From the NCBI GenBank assembly GCA_010405405.1, contig MU004235.1, positions 262,538 to 326,537 on the forward strand: a DNA stretch of 64,000 nucleotides. Direction: 5' to 3'. This stretch comes from Microthyrium microscopicum (Eukaryota; Ascomycota; Dothideomycetes; Microthyriales; Microthyriaceae). The notes beneath the pieces were generated by a model. That model was not told the DNA's origin and did not search any database. It was given only the letters and a program-made list of their open reading frames with translations. Each line of letters starts with the position of its first letter. Positions within the stretch are counted from its first letter, which is position 1. Shown piece after piece: positions 1 through 12,210 of this stretch. Position numbers and translations under genes: made by a program.

Positions 1-1630
1 ACTTTCCTAGCTAAAGTACTTCATTTTTGGGCCGCGCGCTTAAACTAAAGATTGGATTAAGTAAGGTCCGTAACTCTAATGATAGGCCCGCCTTCTATAA
101 TTCTGGTAGTTGGGTTAATACCTACTGGGGTCAACTTATATGCGTCTGCTTAGTTTTGGTAGTAGGAAGTTCTACTCATCATTCTAATCACAGAGAAGAG
201 GTTTTTAGACTAGTTACCTAGCAGACTATAATAGGGACAAAGGGGTGTCGACGAGAAGCTACTAGATGCTTTATGCCAATGAGAGTCGCGATAAAATCAA
301 GAAAAGCATTAAGCCTTAAAAACTTAGCTAGGTTAGTTCTATAGCCCTTATGATCCTTATTAGTCAATCTAAAATTCTAAAGACCTACCGTTAGCGAGAT
401 AATGGCATTGACGATCTAGAGTCGTTGAGCTATCTAAAGAGCTTAGTTCGGTATGCGTGTCTCTTAACTAGCAACGGGGAGGATGAAAATAGTACCTAGA
501 TCATAGTTAATAAGATAGGACGTGAGGAGGCTTACCGTCGTTGAGATATAGTAGTTATTGGCTAGCATAGATAGGCGGCATCGTATGAAATACTTCAGGT
601 ATCGACATGTATTATGTAAAACACTACACGGTAGCTCCGAACAGTAAACTAGTATATATTAGTAAGATTCAGGTGTAAGGGACTTAGCTTAGTGATAATA
701 TAGTAATAAACTAATGTATTAATTCGCGAAGGAGGTGTTTCGAGACTTAGGAGGTAACCTTGATGGCTAGTATGTCTGCTAGAGGAACTCTATAATACTA
801 CAGCATAGATTAGCAGCTATAGTAGGAAGTATACTCATTACAGTATTGGAAATAGGACTACCTATCTAGATCTAGTTACTCCTAAGTAGTTATTCTATGT
901 CTACGGCTAGTAGAGGTCTCTCCTAATCCCTAGAAACCAGAGGAAGAATACTAGCTAGACTAGGGAGCTACTATTGTATACTAGGTCTATAGTCACTATA
1001 TCGTAGATCTAAAAGCCTTAGTTGGAAGCACCTATGAGGCTATTAACTTTACAAAACTGCTCTATAGGGGCTATAAGATGATTCAAAGAGGGATAGCAAG
1101 ATACAAACTAATATACGACTAAAATTATGACCAATATAGCGAAAAATAATTATAATTTAAGGTCGAGATGGTAATGAAGGACGTAAAGGAGATGAGAGGC
1201 CGTTTATTAATGCACTAGATAGCATCAGCGGGTTAGCAACAGTATTAAATTAGACTTAGAATGGTGAGTAGGCAAAAGCTTTTAGGAGGGCATTTAGAGA
1301 ATAGGGATTAAGGGATATTAGTATGGACTTTAGTAACGCTTTATACTATGTCTGCAACTAAGTATATATACCCGTAAGGCAGCTATAGATCTAATTAGCG
1401 CTGTGGTAGTCATAGCTCGACTCGATTATTTTCTAGAGCAGTTAGTATCTAATAGGTTGATTGATAGGTTATAAAGTAGGACAGAATGTATATTCAGTAG
1501 TCAAGGGGGTCACTGTCATGGATAGAGCTTATTAGATGTCACGTTAAAGTATATTACCGCTAAAAATAATGTAATAGTAATGAATATAATGTTTTGTAAT
1601 TAATATAGGTTGTACGTTGGTATAATACCT
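1..1630. mobile_element. Unassigned RIP-degraded repeat DNA
   Basis: This AT-rich stretch is crowded with TAG, TAA and CTAG on both strands, like the transposase relic next to it. Short open stretches exist on both strands, but none could be assigned to a family. It is probably the end of the neighbouring transposon or a different element cut by the window edge. No host gene is visible. Confidence 0.5.
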
Positions 1631-1634
1631 CATA

Positions 1635-1731
1635 ACTAGTGTCTAGTATCTAGTGTCTAGAGCTAGTGTCTAGAGCTAGTGTCTATTATCTAGTATCTAT
1701 AACTAGTATTTAGAGCTAGTGTTTAGAGTCT
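1635..1731. repeat. Degenerate 13-14 bp tandem repeat
   Basis: About seven imperfect units of the type 'agctagtgtctag' follow each other head to tail and drift at one or two positions per unit. The array lies inside the mutated block, just beyond the 3' end of the transposase relic, so it may be a subterminal repeat of that element. Confidence 0.6.
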
Positions 1732-1859
1732 AGGGTTAGATCCATGGCTACAAAGCTAGAGCTAGTGTTCAGAGTTACTATGGGCTAGCGCTAGTAACAT
1801 GGCAGTTAAATGGAATAGGGTTTAGAAGCATAACTAGGAAAACAAATAGGGAGGACGAA

Positions 1860-4800
1860 AAGGGGTAATGCTTAGCGTTAGGTTAGATTACTGTTATCTT
1901 CGCCTGATAATAGCTAACAAACTAGATTTCGTTAGCGTAATTAATGAGGCGAATGAAACTTATATCTATAACGTCCTATATGCGAAGACAATAGAGTAAA
2001 ATAAGGCTAGAGAACAAGGCGGAGGTTAGATAACTAATTTTTATGTTAGCAGTCAGAGTATAACAAAGGTAGGTAGCATTTAATGTCCTTAAAAGTTATT
2101 ATTCTTTAACGACTTCTAGAGTGTCATAACAAACGTAATTTTTGATAGCCTAGTAACTAGTCTAGTATCTAGTAGTAATCAATCTAAGGTAAGACAATCT
2201 TAAGCCGTGAGGTATAAGACCTAAGAACTAGAAGCAATCCTAAAGACAGTCCTGAAGCTAGTAACTACAGACAGTGGGCGACATTAGAGGGTATTAGTAT
2301 TAGAACATTTCGCGCTTGACCTAGATAAAATTACGAGCCACGCTAGCATCCACGAGCTTGAGTAGCGCTTAAGCATATATATTATTAGCTAGCGGCTCAT
2401 CTACTTTATATGGAACTGTGAAGAGGTTGTCTAACATAATTGAGGGCAGGCTAATGATAATAGGATTCGTTGAAGTAGACCTATCTAATACCTAGCTAAG
2501 AAGAATAGAGATATAGCGATACTCGTCGCTAAGCACCTTATTATAAGGCTAAGGATCTGTCAACCTAAGGTCTATATTACTTGCAATAATGAAGAGACGC
2601 TTAGTATTATCCTACTTATAGACGAAGATATAGTCAATACGAACGATAGGAGTGGACCTATCTAGGCATAAGACGTATACAAACTAACTAGACTTGAAGG
2701 TGACCTGAGCTTCTAGTTAAGGGCAAGTAAATAACATCTTCTTGACATAATTGAATCTAGAACTAGGCTATATATACAAGTGTGGTATACTATAATTGTG
2801 CTTATATGCATACTAAAGAGCATTCTTAAAGGGCTGCTGTAGTTTACTAGTACGAGTTGGCATGTAGTTAACGTTTCTAGAGTGCGACTCCTTAATCTTG
2901 CTTAACACTAATGGATTAACATAGTCTAGGTCGCCCTTAATCTTAGTGCTGACTTCTTCATCCTTAAGATTACCTTCGTCTTCAAGCACCATACTCTTAG
3001 CTCGTGGAAGAATAGTGTAAAAGAGCGCTAAGTTAGTCTTAAACAAGTTAGCTATAATTTTGGTTAAGACGGGTTCTTCCGTCTTATAAGCATTAGCTAA
3101 GAGTAATTAATAGGTTTGACGCATATTCTGAGCATGGAGTAGATCTTAGCAAGCATTACAGTAGTTAGTATAGTAGATAATTATCTTCTATAGACGATGC
3201 AACATCTTTCTAATTAAGATATTTATGTTTATAGGGTTTGTATACTCTTATACTATGTAACGGTAATAAAGAGCAGTATGAATGTTCGGCAAGGCTAGGT
3301 CCTTTAAGAGTTCTAAGGCTTTGTAACCACGAGGAATACCTTTAGCGTTTAGAGACTAGGGAGTGCTTGCGCGAGAACTACTAGCAATCTTACTTACTTA
3401 GCTCCCTTCCTATGAACCTTCATTAAGCTGTTAATTGAGGAGAGTATTGCTACGGCTACGACTACGACTACGACTATGAGCTTTACCTCTACTACGAGCT
3501 CTACTTTAGCCATGGCTACTAAGATTGAGAGATCGAGCTAGATTGTCAATAAGACCTTAGGCTATTAAGAAGAGAAGCTTCTATAGCTTAGCTTGATGAG
3601 CTTGAATGAGATCATCTAAGTTGTTACAATTATTAAGACTTAAAGGTTCTATTAAGATACTGTTGCTACGAGTTAAGGACGCGTAGTAATTAATAATGAT
3701 GCTAACTAGATCGCGATTAAATGGTATATCTTGTCGTCGCTTAAATATAGCTTAAATATACTTCTCAATATAGCTTTCTCGTAGGGTTACCTAGAGAAAA
3801 GGGGTAATTATATAGGACTAACGAGCATGCTTAGTGATAGTATAGTTTTTAAAGTGGTGGAGTAGACCTTGTGGTGGTAGATAACTAGCTAGGTACGGAA
3901 ATAATTGAAGGGTAGCAGTATAAATCTTAACGCCTTGGCTCGTAAGAAGTTCGGAGAGTAGTAGTTTGTGTATTATTTAAGATAGTCCTTAATATTTAGA
4001 GTAGGCGGAATTAGGAGGGCGTGATATAAGGAGGTCTAAAGTAGGAGAGATGCTAATAAGTGGTGGGTCTTCTATACTAAGTCTATGTTTCGTAGCAAAT
4101 TTGTTTTTTTAGCCTACTGTGTTAAGGTTGTTAAGCTGTTTTCGCAAGACGATAACTTAATAGTAGTAGCGGCCTTCTAAGATAATATTTATGTGGATAT
4201 CAGAGCGAGCGGTAGAGTTAACCCAATAGAAACGACATCCTAGGTTAGCCTTTTAATTCTTCATCCTAGAATTCTCTTGTTGCTAAGGTATATCCTCCGT
4301 GTAAGCGATAGTAGGTACGCTAAACTAGATATTCTGACCGTTAAATCGAACGATTAAGCCTTTATCGACAACTGCTATTCGACGCAACGAGGCAACGACA
4401 TTAGGAAAGTTGCTCCCATGTAGGCTGATCGTTAGAGGGAAGACATTATTTCGTCAATGACGTTATTAGAAGTCTAAGGCTGCTATAATATAATAGACAC
4501 TTATAAGAGATTAGTAAGCGTTTTAGTATAGACTAAAGCCGTCAATGAAAACAAGCACGGGTAGAGATATGCTTTAGATGTTAGTAGTTTGACGATCGAA
4601 ATTCTCTATGTAATTACGTCTCTACGTTCTAAGCTTAAGCTCTCCTTAAGGTAGATGAGTTTGTTTAAGAGGAAAGACCTCTAAATTACTAGAATTAAGC
4701 TTATGTAACACATGACGAACAAGAGTCTTGTTAGTTAGAGTAGTAGTATTAATAGATCGCGTACTAATCTAATTATTACCCTATTTGTAGTCTAACAATA

Positions 4801-6411
4801 CGTCAGGGTATTGCCCCTTAATGTTTTCTTTAAGAAGGAAGTAATTGCGATTCTACGATAGCATAGCCTCATTGCGGTAAAGAGGCACTAGGACAGGATC
4901 TAACATCTTACTAGTATTAAGGTCTTATTGCTAACGTACTAGTAGCTTAGATAGGACGTTGATGCCGAAGAGCTTAAAATCATTTAGCCATTGACGTAGA
5001 ACAAGCTAGATTTCTAATAGAACTTGTTTACGGTTTAGGTCTCCTTCTAGGACGCTGCTTATGTAATTTTTGGCCACTTAGAAAACACGACCAAGATAAG
5101 GTGCGTTAGAACGACGACACTAATAATTATGATTATCGCAATAAAAGTACATGAAGTTAGACGGAAAGATTAGTCGCTACCTACTCATAGTATCATCTAT
5201 TAGGTCTAAAGGATAATGTGCGAAATCACTAGATGTAGTTTAGATAGAGGTAGCCTAAGCTTAAGAGTACTAAAGCTCTATAAGATTGTCAACGTAATAT
5301 GCTATGCTAAAGTACATCTTCTCTATGATATCTAACGCAAGGATGCGAACAAACAAGTTAATTAGATTAAAGAAATATGCCTTCTCCGTTTTTGAGACTA
5401 ATAACTAATCTAGATTAAGTATGATATCTTAAGTGCGTGTTTTGATTAATAGTAACTACTCAATAGTCTAACGCTTTAGTATAGTAATATTAGTTGGAAG
5501 ACCGTGGACTTCTATAGCAAGTTCTAGTATTTTTATAATGCCTAGAAGTGAAGTGAACAATGCTCAAGAAATTCTGGCTTCTTTGCACTAGAGGCCTAGA
5601 GCTATGCGGAAGCGTGTCGGAGGTATAGAAGAGCGCTTATAAGCCACTAGCTCTAAGGGATCCTCTAGGTCGTAATTAATTCTACTAAAAGCAGACTCTT
5701 CGTTAGACTCGTTAAGCTTATCGTTGACTAGCTCTTCTTCGCTCTCTAATGGTATTAGATCTTTATCCTAATTAAATGGCTTAGTTGGTACTATCTCTTT
5801 AGCGGATGGCTCGTCGAAAGGCTGCTTAAATTGTTAATTTGTAGTAAACTCTGCCAAGTCTATGTTTAGTAGAAACTCTGTTGAGGGAAGAATGATATCT
5901 CCGTTGAATTCGTCTAAATCTTAGTATATGTTAACCAAAAAATGTTAGTATAATTCTAGATGTAACCTACTTCATCTTATCCTTTAATGTCGATTTAACG
6001 AAGAATACGTATAAGTGGATCATCCTATAAGGGTTAGATTTAGGACTATTATAATTGCATAGCACGGCTTACAATATCCTAAATAGATGGGTTGAGCCCT
6101 ATTAGATTCGGATTAATAGCGTCGTCCTCTACGGTAGGCAGTTAGTAACCTAGACCAACCTAAGTGTCTGTTTCGTTGGCTTTAGGGTTATTAAACGTAT
6201 CAGCATAGCGGCTATTAAAGTCTTGTTGATTATCACCTAGTTCTTATTAATACTCATTGTCATTATTACCTACATCGAACATAAGCATATCATTATCCTG
6301 AGCAGATAGGCTAGGAGCTTAATCATCTTGAGCAGACGGGCTAGGAGCTTAATTATATACTGCGCAGCGATAAGGGTCCTTAAGACGGGATATTCTTCGA
6401 AAACTAGACAT
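1860..6411 (-). mobile_element. Relic of a Tnp2/KDZ-like DDE transposase gene (DNA transposon)
   Basis: Read on the minus strand from an ATG at 6411, one frame can be followed with many stops. Readable islands match the large fungal transposases of the Tnp2/KDZ (CACTA-related) group. One is 'VLVFIDGFSLY' near 4,540, where a preserved 'FIDG' and 'LY' surround the usual DDE-region context. Others are 'NNVFPLTISLHGSNF' near 4,430 and 'QQENSRMKN..ANLGCRF' near 4,270, followed by helical C-terminal text down to an open stretch at 2,813-3,046. Nearly all internal stops are TAG or TAA where Gln (CAG/CAA) would be expected, which is the pattern left by RIP. The C-terminal boundary is vague. The family call rests on recalled motif similarity. 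Plavaka-type CACTA is the main alternative. Confidence 0.6.
6298..6357. repeat. Tandem duplication, 2 x 30 bp
   Basis: Two adjacent 30-bp copies sharing the core 'gggctaggagcttaat' (first copy 'taggctaggagcttaat') lie in the N-terminal part of the transposase relic. They would encode a short duplicated acidic peptide. They differ at a few positions, all of them transitions. Confidence 0.65.
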
Positions 6412-6502
6412 TGCTACAACTAGAATAAGCGTAGGTGGTAGAAAGTAAGCCGGTAGGATCAGACTTAGTGGATGGATGGAATGCTAAGGGATAATAAAGG
6501 AA

Positions 6503-6566
6503 GTAGTAGATGGATGAAGTAGTGGATGGATAAAGTGGTAAATAGATGAAGTGGTAGATAGTAAAG
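6503..6566. repeat. 16-bp minisatellite, 4 units
   Basis: Four degenerate 16-bp units of the form 'gtagtggatggataaa' stand end to end. They lie in the about 430-bp gap between the start of the minus-strand transposase relic (6,411) and the start of the plus-strand relic (6,838), so they sit in what would have been a shared divergent promoter. Confidence 0.6.
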
Positions 6567-6837
6567 TGTTAAGAGACAAACGTTTATAGCCTTAGGTTAT
6601 ATGAGCAGCTACCTGCAATGTACCTGCCTTAGGCGTAGAGATGTGGTAAGTTATTACTATAGAAAGAAGGCATAATGCTAGTAAAAGGAAGGAGCACTAT
6701 ACTAGGGAGGCAGTCGCGTAGACTTAAAAGAATTATAAAGTACCACCTCGTAAGTCTTTTTTGGCATGTTAATCTATATTATAATCACGATCACGATTAT
6801 CATTAAGTAAATAATAAAACTTATATACGCAAACACA

Positions 6838-7284
6838 ATGTCCTCTTAAGCACTATTTCCTCTAACCTCTTCTCCTCCCGCGTCTTCTTCTCTAGGGTCC
6901 TCCTCGCCCCTACTAAGCGCTTAATTAGGTACTACTCTGGGTCATGGTGATTCAGATTATATTAATCTAGTAGCTTTGTTTAATAATGCTCCTCTTTCTG
7001 CTCTTCCTACTCCGTCTCATAAGCTATACTATTCCCCTTTTATAGATTCTGTAATAGCTAATTATTGTTGCAGTGCAAGAGGCTATTAGTCGCCTAGAAG
7101 AGGCGATGAGTTTAGTTCTAGAGATAGAATAATTGGGTGAGACTAAAAATCTGCTATGGTTAAGAGCCTATATATTTAAAATGCAAGTCAAAGCAAAGCC
7201 GTTTGTAAGGGTAGAAGGTGAAGGAGAGGAGGATGCTGCGATAGAGATAGATAGTAAGACGAAGGTTGAGAACTTAAGTTAATA
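6838..7284 (+). pseudogene. Small transposon-associated ORF relic
   Basis: From the ATG at 6838 a plus-strand frame begins with a Ser/Pro/Ala-rich segment. It continues into an alpha-helical, acidic stretch ending near 'EDAAIEID' and 'TKVENL'. Stops are again almost only TAG/TAA at likely Gln positions, so this was once coding and has been mutated like its neighbours. It is divergent to the transposase relic and could be an accessory protein of the same element. I do not recognise the family. Confidence 0.4.
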
Positions 7285-8039
7285 GGATATATTAATATAC
7301 TAACATCAATAACCCTATGCTTCGTCCTATCGTAACCTTTAAAATACTACACTATGAGAGTTAGAGACAATGTAGGCCAAAAGGATTAACAATATAAGAC
7401 GGCTATTGCAGCAACTAAGGAACATTATATGATATTAGAGAAGGGCCATAAATTAGTGACAAATAATTTATTATCCTAATGCAATAGATAACAAACGAAC
7501 AAACAAACACTTTTGGTGGTAAGACCCTAAACCTGAATATCTATGAAGTTCAAAACCCCGAGTCGAACCCTTTTTTGTTACGGCTAAGTAGGTTAAATCG
7601 ACCGTTGAAGAGGAGGATTAAGTTCACCTAATCGAGATACTTGACCGAAATAATGCAATAGGAAACTAATACAATAAGAACTAGTAAGCAGCTCGATAAC
7701 AATACGAGTTGTTGAAATTATATAGCATATGCTAGCATAAAAGAGCTGCCAGAAATAAAGGGTATTAAACGCCGTTGAATACGGTTAAAAGCAAAAACTT
7801 TTTTACCATCCCGCTGTGAGAAGCAATCTATAAACTAATGCTGAGATAGCAAGCTGAAGAAGTGCCAAAATAAGAGAGTAATCGTAAAGAAAGAACATAA
7901 AGCTAACAGAAGTCGAGAGAATTAAAAGCTAAAGGTAACAAAGAGCAACAACAAGCAGCTAAAATATCAAAAAAGAAATAGTCAACAGTTAGTTGGACGA
8001 GCTAGTTCAAGAGTCCTATATAAACGTTTATTAGCGATA
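7285..8039. other. Non-coding mutated repeat DNA between two ORF relics
   Basis: No continuous frame can be followed here. The stretch is AT-rich with A-runs near 7,970 and a T-run near 7,570. It may be untranslated or internal spacer sequence of the transposon. A possible pol III B-box-like string on the minus strand near 7,550 is not supported by an A-box. Confidence 0.4.
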
Positions 8040-10368
8040 CTCTAGTAAGAGTTAGTATGTAGTTCTCCATTTTCGTCACCTACATACTAAATTTCTCCTC
8101 TATATCCTATCTCCTCCTCTACTAGATCTAATGCACGAGCGCGCGGATTAAGACGTTCGTAGTATGGTTGAGTATGACTAGCATTAATGTCAGGATAGAT
8201 ATTTGGGTTCCTAAATAGTAGGTCTTAGAATTGCGGATTAATAGCAGAGCTGGATACTTTAGAACCGCGTGTAGCTAAAGGAGAACTATCTTCTTAACTA
8301 AGAAATAGATCCTCTTAATTGGCAGTAGCACCTTGCTCTTAAAGATTGCGATTAAGATCCTTAGAATACTCCTTAATTGGAGGCAAAGTGGCCTACTTAT
8401 TAAGACGAAGTATAGAGAGGGTAATATAACCCTTTCTCGCTTGCTTAACTTCGGCCTTGCGCTTTGATTGACTAGCCTAGAAACCTTAGCCAATAATCTA
8501 AAAGTCGGTAAGATTAATATTATTCTAGTTTTCGTGAAGAGTAGCAACATTAAGACGAATGCTGATAGCCTTATCGCGTTTGTCTTTAAGAGCCTAGTTA
8601 TTAATAGCGGTGCTAATAGGGAAGGAGGTAAGTAACTTAGCGGCTGCTATATAGACGTTGACCCACATAGCTTTAAGATGTTAGTATAAATCAAGATGAG
8701 AAGTAAAGAGGATATACTTTTCATAAAATGCTTTCTAAGACTTAGGCTCTAGGTATAGGTGACTACATCCTTAATATGCGAGAAGACCTAATAATAGCTT
8801 AGAATACTAAAACGATTCTTAAACTACTGAGCGTAATAATCCTAATTAAAAGGCTCTCTACGCAAATTAGGCTTAGTAGTAAGGACCTTATAGACCTGCT
8901 TCACAATACGCTTATAAATATACTTCTTATGAGAACAATAAGCCTCTTGCGTGAGGCCTCATGTACATATAAAGACATTATTAAAAGAGCCAAATTTACC
9001 GTCGATAAAGATGGCATTCATGATATTAGGCAAGTTTTTGTTGTTCTAAATTAGCAACATGTTGAGCTTAATATATTGTATTATGCGCTTATAATAGTAC
9101 ACGTCCTTCGCCTTAGTGGCTTATGTAACTGCTTTGTGCTATGGATCTTAAAGTTCACGCACGAGCATAGAATTATCCTCGACGGCTTTATGGATCTCAG
9201 TACGAGACTTTGCGTTGATAATAGAGAGCTATAGTTCTTGCAACTCTAAAACTGCAGCAGAAGTTGAGGATAGACCTCTAGGAGAATATGATGGAGTAAT
9301 AGGAGAGGCTCTAAGACGACTAACTAATGCTAAGCCTAAAGGCAAAGGGTAGGTCTACTAATGAGCGCGAGGACTAGCAAGCTAACGTGGTGTCTGTAGT
9401 AGAGCACTTAAGGGAGTAAAACCTTGAGACGTAGAAGCTAATAATCTAGCCTAAGATGCTAAGCGCAAAGTAAGCTAACGTTAAGCAGAGGGTTAAGCTT
9501 AAGAAAGATCGATACGTGGAATAGTAGCACGTATAGAGCCATATAGAATAGGGGTCGAAGCGTGACGACGCTACAACTCTTCATAAACCTAACGTAATTG
9601 CTTTTCTTCTTCGTTTAGATCTTGCATATATGTAGCGTCTAAATTAATCTCCTACTAGCAAATTATCTTATTTTCTACAATAGTGTATAATAGGTTATTC
9701 ATAAGAGGGTGAAATACAGCTAGCGAAATACCAAGCTTAGCATCGCGTACAGTGTTAGGATAGTCAATAGAAGCTAGTAGCAGAGGTATAGCAGGTAAGT
9801 TAGTGTTACTACCAGACTATGGGGCCCTACTAGGACCTCTAGGTCAGAGAGTAGCCAGCACGGGACGCAAGTTTCGCTAATTATACACAGAGGTGTAGTT
9901 AGCGTTATATTATAGCGTCCAAAAGTTTTGCGCAAAGCTCTATCTGATGTTAGCAAACTATTTACGAGAGTCAAAAGGGAAACCTAGACTTACCTCTCGC
10001 AATGGAGTAAAAGGACGGTTATCTTAGAGAGTTTAAGTGCTAGTGCTACAACGAAGTTGTTGTTAAATGTCAATCTCAATTGGACGCAGATTCTAATAGC
10101 TGCTAAAACCGCGCAGAGGCTGCTAAGCAGAAGTGCTACGCGTAGGCACAAAAAGACGTTTGCTAGGCGCATTAGAGGCACTCAACTCTGGCTGAACGGT
10201 CGCACTAGGATCGCGCGCAGGAGTTAGAGTGCCCTCGTTGCTACCATGGCCACTACTACTACCACGGCCACGGCCGCGACGTGCTGCTGTATCTGATCAA
10301 TGTACTCCAGTACCACGACCACCGCCACGCGGACTACCCGTACTAGGGCTAGTGCTAGGCGAAGACAT
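8040..10368 (-). pseudogene. Second large transposon ORF relic with RG-rich N-terminus
   Basis: Starting at an ATG at 10366-10368 on the minus strand, the frame opens with Ser/Pro repeats, then Gly-Arg clusters ('RRGRGRG', 'SPRGGGRGTG') typical of nucleic-acid-binding tails. It then runs through a long helical region with stops mostly at Gln-type positions. A readable island near 9,000 reads 'NIMNAIFIDGKFGSFNNVF'. After that come Lys/Tyr-rich helices and a C-terminal acidic part near 8,120. I recognise no domain. It lies on the same strand as the transposase relic and carries the same mutation pattern. It may be the second gene of one large element or a separate element. Confidence 0.45.
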
Positions 10369-10828
10369 GACGATTAAAAGACAGAAGATACAAAGAGCAA
10401 AAAAGGAAAATTAACAATTAAGGAAAAAGGGCTATACGAACTGTGAAGACTAATATGAATGTTAGAGATAAATATCAGAGATGGATGTTATAGAAGAGTG
10501 TAGGAAAGGGAAGATCTAGAATAGGGTCCACGGTTTAAAAAGATACGCCGTAGGGTATTTAAGTGTTAGCGTGGTAGAAGCTTAGCATAGAAAAACTATT
10601 TGCCCAGTATAGAGACGCAAGTGCGGCGGCAAACTAACCTCTTTGTGCCTAAAAGCCTATAATTGGTAAATGCTACCTTGATAAATAACTGTGTTTGCCT
10701 AATTAAGCCTAGTGCACGGATGCTTGGCAACACGAGAATAACGGATTTAACAAACTTAGGCTCAGAAATTAGTTTGGGGTGGCCCAAGCTTGCGTTGACC
10801 AATCAGAGCTTGGCTTGGCAGGGCACCC

Positions 10829-10876
10829 CCAGGGCATCGCCAGGGCAGATGAAATCCACCAGGGCATCGCCAGGGC
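10829..10876. repeat. GC-rich direct repeat at the edge of the AT-rich block
   Basis: The 18-bp string 'ccagggcatcgccagggc' occurs at 10829-10846 and again at 10859-10876. The short GC-rich patch stands where the mutated block ends and ordinary sequence begins (about 10,880). It could mark a transposon terminus or the insertion boundary. Confidence 0.6.
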
Positions 10877-12210
10877 TGCTACCTACCTAGGCGCAGCTAT
10901 GTACGATTAGGTTAGATGAATATCGCTCGCCTCGGTACAGCGATGTTCCTGGTGTATCGTATCCTCAACTTGCAAGTTGTTCGTTACGGCAACCACCAAC
11001 TCACACAGGGTCTGGCTTGTATTTGTTTTGAAACTCATGCCAATTGATCCTGAAGGAGCAATCTGTTCTGTTTATCTGCCAAAACTTTGGGATTGATGTC
11101 ACCATGGACGTCAGAAGGCCAAAGCCAGCGATAAAACATCCACGGCGCATACCGGTACCGTGGGCGCTCTGTATGAATGCGTGAACCTGCACGTGGTATG
11201 TGAGTTGATTTCAATCCGTAATCCGTATACTTAATGCTACAAGTGAAGTAAGAACATGATATTGTCAAGACATGCCAGTCTGATGGCAGTGCACTTCACG
11301 CATTCCTTGTCTGTCAACAATACAACGTTAATAAGAGTCACAATACCTTCTTATCGCTTCCTAGCTGATATGAGCCTCTGTAAGGGCCATAGCACGCGGT
11401 ATGGAGCTTGATGTATGTCCATTTCTCAAAGAACATGAGGATCTTCTCTACCCTTCCTAGGCAGTGATGAATATCATCAGTGACGGCCTGTTGAAGGTCA
11501 ACCACCTTTTCGTCAGTGCCTGTTAGGAGGAGCGGACTGGTAGACCGCTTGTTGAGGATATAGATGAGGTCAAGGTGAAGATAGAAATCTGAAGCGAGGC
11601 CAGAGAAGCTCGCGTGGCGTTATCGTGAAAAGCAACTTCGTGGCGTCAAGCGGTGACCAGCTTGAGGCTAAGGCGACGAATAAGATGGGTTTCCAAAAAG
11701 ACATCAAAGTGCAATTGAAAAATTGCGGATGAGCTTCTTTGGAGGACTTGAACTGTAATGGGATGAGGCTGCATTTCTCATGTACAGTGAAGACAGTAAT
11801 ATTGAATTGTACGCGCATGTTGGCTAGAAATTTAGATCTGCGCAACTGTTTTGCTCCTTTCCTTAGCGGACGTTTATCTCAGGAGATGGTTGGACAACCA
11901 CAGAAAACAGAGGGAGGAAAATGGCCATGTACGCTTTGCATTCTCACCGCCCTGCGGCCGTTTCGGGCATCCCTGTGAGGCTGAGAGACCCTGCTTCTGT
12001 TCGGTGGATTCTTCGTCATTCTAGACAATCTTGTGGAAAGCAAGATAGCGATTGCTCATTGCACAAGCACATTCAGACCGCCCAGTCAACGGCCCGACTT
12101 CCGATCTTTCTTCCAACCTCATCCCACTCTTTGTTCCCCATTCAACTCGTCTAAAACCTTGTCTATCCAGCTCACCCACAGCCAGACAGTAGTTAAGCGA
12201 TCCTTATCTC
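10877..12210. other. Intergenic, upstream of the GH13 gene
   Basis: Base composition returns to normal here. Only short overlapping frames of fewer than 100 codons exist on both strands, without codon bias, splice signals or recognisable domains. The CT-rich stretch at 12,060-12,180 looks like the promoter and 5' leader of the downstream gene. Confidence 0.6.

Noticed and set aside
7500-7580. Possible pol III B-box 'GGTTCGACTCG' on the minus strand
   Set aside because: It lacks an A-box and a fold. It lies in mutated repeat DNA, and a SINE origin cannot be supported from one copy.
10229-10414. A 61-codon plus-strand Pro/Arg-rich frame
   Set aside because: It is the complement of the RG-rich start of the minus-strand transposon ORF relic.
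1-10880. A Starship-type giant element or its captain recombinase
   Set aside because: No DUF3435 tyrosine recombinase motif could be followed in any frame. The readable relic is a Tnp2/KDZ-like DDE transposase.
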